Part shown: piece after piece, positions 34,827-37,890 of the stretch
Position numbering within the stretch: the stretch's first letter is position 1
Layout of the letters: every line of letters starts with the position of its first letter
From: an uncultured Rhodospirillales bacterium
GTDB taxonomy: Bacteria; Pseudomonadota; Alphaproteobacteria; Kiloniellales; Kiloniellaceae
DNA length: 37,890 bases
NCBI GenBank assembly: GCA_913060675.1
Contig: CAJXUS010000040.1
Location: forward strand, 1-37,890
Direction: 5' to 3'
The notes under the pieces: model-generated
Told to the model about the DNA's origin: nothing
The model's input: the letters and a program-made list of their open reading frames with translations, nothing else
Database searches by the model: none
Made by a program: the position numbers and the translations under genes

Positions 34827-35978
34827 ATGTCATCAGGTTTAAGTGAAGAGCACATCCTTATTCGTGACACCGCACGGGCATTTTCCCGTGAAAAATTGGC
34901 TCCTTTTGCCGCCGAGTGGGATAAGAGTTCTGAGTTTCCTAAAGAAGCAATCGCGGCTCTCGGAGAGCTTGGCTTTATGGGAATGTTGGTCCCGCCTGAA
35001 CTCGGAGGTTCTGGCACTGATCATGTATCTTACGTTCTGGCACTTATCGAGATTGCAGCCGGAGACGGCTCTTGTTCAACAGTAATGTCTGTTCAGAACT
35101 CTCTTGTGTGCTCTCCCTTGCAGAATTACGGGAGCGATTTTCAAAAGAAAACCTATTTGGAACCGTTAGCCCGGGGAAAAATATTGGGGTGTTTTGGTCT
35201 GACTGAACCGGGTGCTGGTTCCGATGCCGCAGCACTGACGACAAAAGTCAATCGAGATGGTGATGAATACGTTTTAAATGGCAGCAAACAGTTTATCTCC
35301 ACTGGAAAAAATGCTGATGTCGCTCTTATTTTTGCGGTAACGGATCCGGGTGCTGGGAAAAAAGGGATCTCAGCCTTTTTGGTCCCGAAAGGTTGCCCTG
35401 GTTTTATTTGCGCAAATATTGAAGATAAATTGGGACAACACGCTTCAGATACCGCCCACCTTGTTTTTGAAGACTGTCGGATCCCGGTCGAAAATCGCCT
35501 GGGGGAAGAGGGCGAAGGTTATAAAATCGCGCTCTCCAATTTGGAGGGAGGACGCCTTGGCATTGCGTCGCAATCCATCGGTATGGCGCGTTCTGCCTAT
35601 AGGGCCGCGAAAAAATACGCCAAAGAACGAAAGGCCTTCGGGAAGGAAATCGCACAACATCAGGCCGTGGCTTTCCGGCTGGCGGATATGGCAACGTCGT
35701 TACAGGCTGCTGAATTGATGGTTCTCGAGGCGGCCAGGGTACGTGATGCTGGATTGCCTTGCCTAAAAGTCGCGTCGATGGCCAAGTTGTTTGCATCTGA
35801 AATGGCTGAACGTGTTTGTTCTGATGCAATTCAAATCCATGGAGGCTACGGTTACCTTCGAGACTATGAAGTTGAGCGTATTTACCGTGATGTGCGGGTG
35901 TGTCAAATATACGAAGGAACATCGGATATACAACGCTTGGTAATCAGTCGCCAAATATTACAGGAGGATGATGAATGA
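34827..35978 (+). CDS. Acyl-CoA dehydrogenase
   Basis: 383 residues, a normal-length short-chain or branched-chain acyl-CoA dehydrogenase. FAD/substrate motif [16 protein letters not shown] (about 132-147), FISTGKNAD and the C-terminal catalytic base Glu363 in [18 protein letters not shown] lies 4 bases before the ATG. It oxidises acyl-CoA to enoyl-CoA and passes electrons to ETF. Its stop overlaps the next start (ATGA at 35975-35978), so the two are coupled. The neighbouring methylglutaconyl-CoA-hydratase-like gene hints at branched-chain (leucine/isoprenoid type) substrates, but that is inference. Confidence 0.92.
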   Translation: MSSGLSEEHILIRDTARAFSREKLAPFAAEWDKSSEFPKEAIAALGELGFMGMLVPPELGGSGTDHVSYVLALIEIAAGDGSCSTVMSVQNSLVCSPLQNYGSDFQKKTYLEPLARGKILGCFGLTEPGAGSDAAALTTKVNRDGDEYVLNGSKQFISTGKNADVALIFAVTDPGAGKKGISAFLVPKGCPGFICANIEDKLGQHASDTAHLVFEDCRIPVENRLGEEGEGYKIALSNLEGGRLGIASQSIGMARSAYRAAKKYAKERKAFGKEIAQHQAVAFRLADMATSLQAAELMVLEAARVRDAGLPCLKVASMAKLFASEMAERVCSDAIQIHGGYGYLRDYEVERIYRDVRVCQIYEGTSDIQRLVISRQILQEDDE

Positions 35979-36577
35979 AGGGTGCTATCGATTTCTACTT
36001 CGATTTTTCAAGTCCTTACGCTTATTTCGCCGCAATGGAAATTGACAAACTTGGGGAAAAGCATGGCCTTCCTGTACATTGGAGGCCGATCCTTTTAGGC
36101 GCGATTTTCAAGAAAACGGGGGCGAAACCTCTTCTACAAACACCCTTAAAAGGTGATTATGCTCAACACGATCTCGAACGTACCGCCAGATTAATACGCC
36201 TGCCCTTTGCGCTTCCTGTAAATTTTCCCTTCGCTGCTTTGGCCGCTTGTCGTGCTTATTATTGGATCAGACGCGAAGATGAAGGTCTCGCAAAAAGTTT
36301 CGCGAAAAATATATTTAAGGCAGGTTATCAAATGCGTCTGGATATCTCAGATCCCCAGACGGTTATTGATCTGTCGTCTGCTTTAGGGTTGGATAGTGGG
36401 CGGACCGGCCCAGCTTTACAGAGTGAATCAGTCAAGGAAGAACTCCGTAACGAAGTCTCGTTTGCAGAGCAAAGAGGGGTTTTTGGTAGCCCGTTCTTTA
36501 TTTACGAAGACGAACCTTTTTGGGGATATGACAGATTACCAACTCTAGATGCATGGCTTACTCAGAAGGGCTGGTAA
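35975..36577 (+). CDS. 2-Hydroxychromene-2-carboxylate isomerase-like protein (DsbA/GST-kappa fold)
   Basis: 200 residues. The opening [14 protein letters not shown] with Ser12/Ser13 is the glutathione-activating segment of the NahD/HCCA isomerase family, and [21 protein letters not shown] (about residues 168-188) is its C-terminal signature. The family includes aromatic-pathway isomerases and GST-kappa-like enzymes that need glutathione. Four-base overlap with the acyl-CoA dehydrogenase places it in the same transcript; no other naphthalene-type gene is present, so a different thiol-dependent isomerisation is likely. Confidence 0.88.
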   Translation: MKGAIDFYFDFSSPYAYFAAMEIDKLGEKHGLPVHWRPILLGAIFKKTGAKPLLQTPLKGDYAQHDLERTARLIRLPFALPVNFPFAALAACRAYYWIRREDEGLAKSFAKNIFKAGYQMRLDISDPQTVIDLSSALGLDSGRTGPALQSESVKEELRNEVSFAEQRGVFGSPFFIYEDEPFWGYDRLPTLDAWLTQKGW

Positions 36578-36794
36578 GCAAACATTTGAAGGCCTTTGTA
36601 TGCTTAGTGATTCTTTTTAGATTTTGCCCTATTAAAAGTAATTCCGGAAATCAGGAAAAAATTAAGGGTTTTATCTCAAAATAGGGTATAATTCCTTCAT
36701 GGACCTCCCCGTAAGAGCATGAAACAGGTTTGTAATGCATGGTTTTTTTACAAATGATTTATGCCTTTAATGTGGCTGAGAATGTGACTGAGCA

Positions 36795-36825
36795 AGATCT
36801 CTCGTTTAAATCTAACGAGGGGTCT
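36795..36825 (+). promoter_or_regulatory. Leader hairpin before the crotonase gene
   Basis: AGATCTCTCGTT (36795-36806) pairs with AACGAGGGGTCT (36814-36825) over 12 positions, two of them G-U, with a 7-base loop. It ends 22 bases before the start codon and just before the AGAGG ribosome site, so it may be a terminator of the upstream operon or a translation-control hairpin. Confidence 0.5.
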
Positions 36826-36847
36826 CTCTAGGATAAAGAGGCCTTTT

Positions 36848-37636
36848 ATGCGATCCCCTTTTTTTGTTGAAGAAACAGGTTCTGATGGCGTTGCATATAT
36901 AACGCTTACTAAACTTGAAACTCACAATAGTTTAAATGGTGAGCTTATTGGTGAGCTCATAGATGCTATAGTTGGTATCGAAGATGATCGTCGCGTCCGG
37001 GTTCTGGTCATATCAGCCAAAGGCCCCAGTTTTTGTGGCGGGGCTGATTTAAAATGGCTAAAGACCATGTCCTCCAATTCAGTAGAAGAAAACCTTATCG
37101 AAGCACGACGATTAAAAAGACTTATGTCTGTGCTGGATAATTTAAATGTACCCACCATTGCCCGGGTGCAAGGCAATGTGTATGGCGGTGGTATCGGTCT
37201 TCTATGTTGTTGTGACATTGTGGTTTCCATGGCAGGTACTTTTTATAGCTTGCCAGAAGTTCGGATGGGCTTGATCCCCGCGATTATTTCGCCCTATGTT
37301 TTAAGGACAATTGGACCACGCCAGGCCCGACGTTATTTTTTAACAGGTGAAAGATTTTCTACCGATCAGGCGCTTCAAATTGGTTTGCTGCATCAAGTGG
37401 TTCAAGGGGATATGATTGATCTAACTATCGATGGTATTATCAAGGATTTATTAAAAGCGGGACCACAAGCTCTTATGCTTGCAAAACAACTCGTATCTGA
37501 TGTTGCAGACAGACAAATTGATGATACTCTTCTTGATGAGACAGCTCAGTTGATTGCAGAGGTCAGCGCGAGCGAAGAAGGTTTGGAGGGAATTAGAGCT
37601 TTTTTAGAAAAACGAGATCCTGAGTGGCCTGATTAA
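36848..37636 (+). CDS. Enoyl-CoA hydratase/isomerase family, methylglutaconyl-CoA hydratase-like
   Basis: 262 residues, crotonase fold. Oxyanion-hole segments FCGGADL (62-68) and YGGGIGL (112-118); catalytic Glu137 in LPEVRMGLIPA. The other crotonase Glu (rat Glu144) is Gly117 here, as in the LiuC/AUH methylglutaconyl-CoA hydratases, and GPRQARRYFLTGERF also fits that group. It would hydrate 3-methylglutaconyl-CoA in leucine breakdown or a related acyl-CoA. AGAGG 6-7 bases upstream. A 270-base gap with a leader hairpin separates it from the preceding operon. Confidence 0.87.
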   Translation: MRSPFFVEETGSDGVAYITLTKLETHNSLNGELIGELIDAIVGIEDDRRVRVLVISAKGPSFCGGADLKWLKTMSSNSVEENLIEARRLKRLMSVLDNLNVPTIARVQGNVYGGGIGLLCCCDIVVSMAGTFYSLPEVRMGLIPAIISPYVLRTIGPRQARRYFLTGERFSTDQALQIGLLHQVVQGDMIDLTIDGIIKDLLKAGPQALMLAKQLVSDVADRQIDDTLLDETAQLIAEVSASEEGLEGIRAFLEKRDPEWPD

Positions 37637-37693
37637 AATATAGAGCCCAGAAAAGTCGAGCAGATTTTAAAATAGGGGAGGGAATAAACGCGT

Positions 37694-37840
37694 ATGACGG
37701 GGGCTAATCATGGAATTTGGAAGGCTGCTGGATTTACGGCCTTTTTTCTACTGCTTGTTGCTCTCGCAATGGGGTCGGTTAATCCTTTACAGTTAACCGT
37801 TTTTCTTATTTTGATTATTTCCAGTGTTACTTACCTGTAT
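37694..37840 (+). CDS. Unrecognised small membrane protein, 3' end missing
   Basis: 49 genomic codons from ATG 37694, with GGGAGG about 10 bases upstream. Two hydrophobic segments are visible (about residues 12-27, AGFTAFFLLLVALAMG, and 32-48, LQLTVFLILIISSVTYL), so it is an inner-membrane protein. No family recognised. The contig ends inside it: codons after 37840 are adapter and would add the false tail LSLIHISEPTRP. Confidence 0.6.
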
Positions 37841-37890
37841 CTGTCTCTTATACACATCTCCGAGCCCACGAGACCGAGGCTGATCTCGTA
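37841..37890. other. Nextera/Illumina adapter (not genomic)
   Basis: CTGTCTCTTATACACATCT (37841-37859) is the Tn5 mosaic end in reverse, followed by CCGAGCCCACGAGAC, the i7 index CGAGGCTG (37875-37882) and ATCTCGTA, the start of P7. It is the reverse complement of the adapter at the other end, with the same index. Confidence 0.98.

Noticed and set aside
1..37890. Terminal inverted repeat suggesting a linear plasmid or phage
   Set aside because: The repeat at the two ends is sequencing adapter.
1..37890. tRNA, rRNA, CRISPR arrays, insertion sequences or prophage genes
   Set aside because: None recognised on either strand; no transposase, integrase or regularly spaced repeat is present.

Overview
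This window is a complete assembly contig of 37,890 bases from a bacterium, most likely a marine alphaproteobacterium of moderate G+C content. The best evidence is the SOS box in front of umuDC, which is GAAC-N7-GAAC, the reverse complement of the alphaproteobacterial LexA site GTTC-N7-GTTC. Gene content agrees: a form I aerobic CO dehydrogenase cluster, several GcvA/AraC-type regulators and TAT-exported molybdenum enzymes. I cannot name a genus from sequence alone. Both ends are not genomic: positions 1-44 and 37841-37890 are Nextera (Tn5) library adapter with an Illumina i7 index, so the first and last genes are cut and carry false tails.

Layout. 45-5,614: truncated PhoX-type phosphatase; a LysR regulator divergent from a serine hydroxymethyltransferase paralogue with altered active-site residues; a TAT-exported metallo-beta-lactamase-fold hydrolase divergent from a second LysR regulator. 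5,811-9,116: a 1,101-residue zinc-ribbon / class III cyclase / AAA ATPase / TPR signalling protein. 9,206-12,829: a periplasmic isoquinoline-oxidoreductase-like molybdenum hydroxylase (iorAB type) with an AraC regulator. 12,926-15,719: a chemoreceptor and a secreted one-haem DUF3365 protein. 15,720-16,319: a decayed patch holding a chemoreceptor C-terminal remnant, a possible haemerythrin remnant and two strong minus-strand terminators.

16,320-24,423 (minus strand) is the centrepiece: coxM-coxS-coxL-coxD-coxE-coxF-mobA-like-coxG, a compact operon for form I (AYRCSFR motif) aerobic carbon monoxide dehydrogenase and its maturation factors. Just upstream lie a small DUF2268-type HExxH metalloprotease and an MHYT-LytTR membrane regulator resembling CoxC, so the region probably senses a diatomic gas, makes the [CuSMoO2] enzyme, supplies its molybdopterin cytosine dinucleotide cofactor and tethers it to the membrane.

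26,951-33,767 is mostly housekeeping: umuDC, acylphosphatase, lipB, maeB (malic enzyme-phosphotransacetylase fusion) and mgtE. 34,027-37,636 is an acyl-CoA catabolic group: SDR, acyl-CoA dehydrogenase, a 2-hydroxychromene-2-carboxylate isomerase-like protein and a methylglutaconyl-CoA-hydratase-like crotonase, with short tandem repeats in its control region. The contig ends inside an unrecognised small membrane protein.

The enzyme families are well known. The least explained items are the SHMT variant with its large operator palindrome, the peptidase wedged between coxM and its likely regulator, the haem protein/chemoreceptor pair between two molybdenum enzyme clusters, and several unassigned perfect palindromes.
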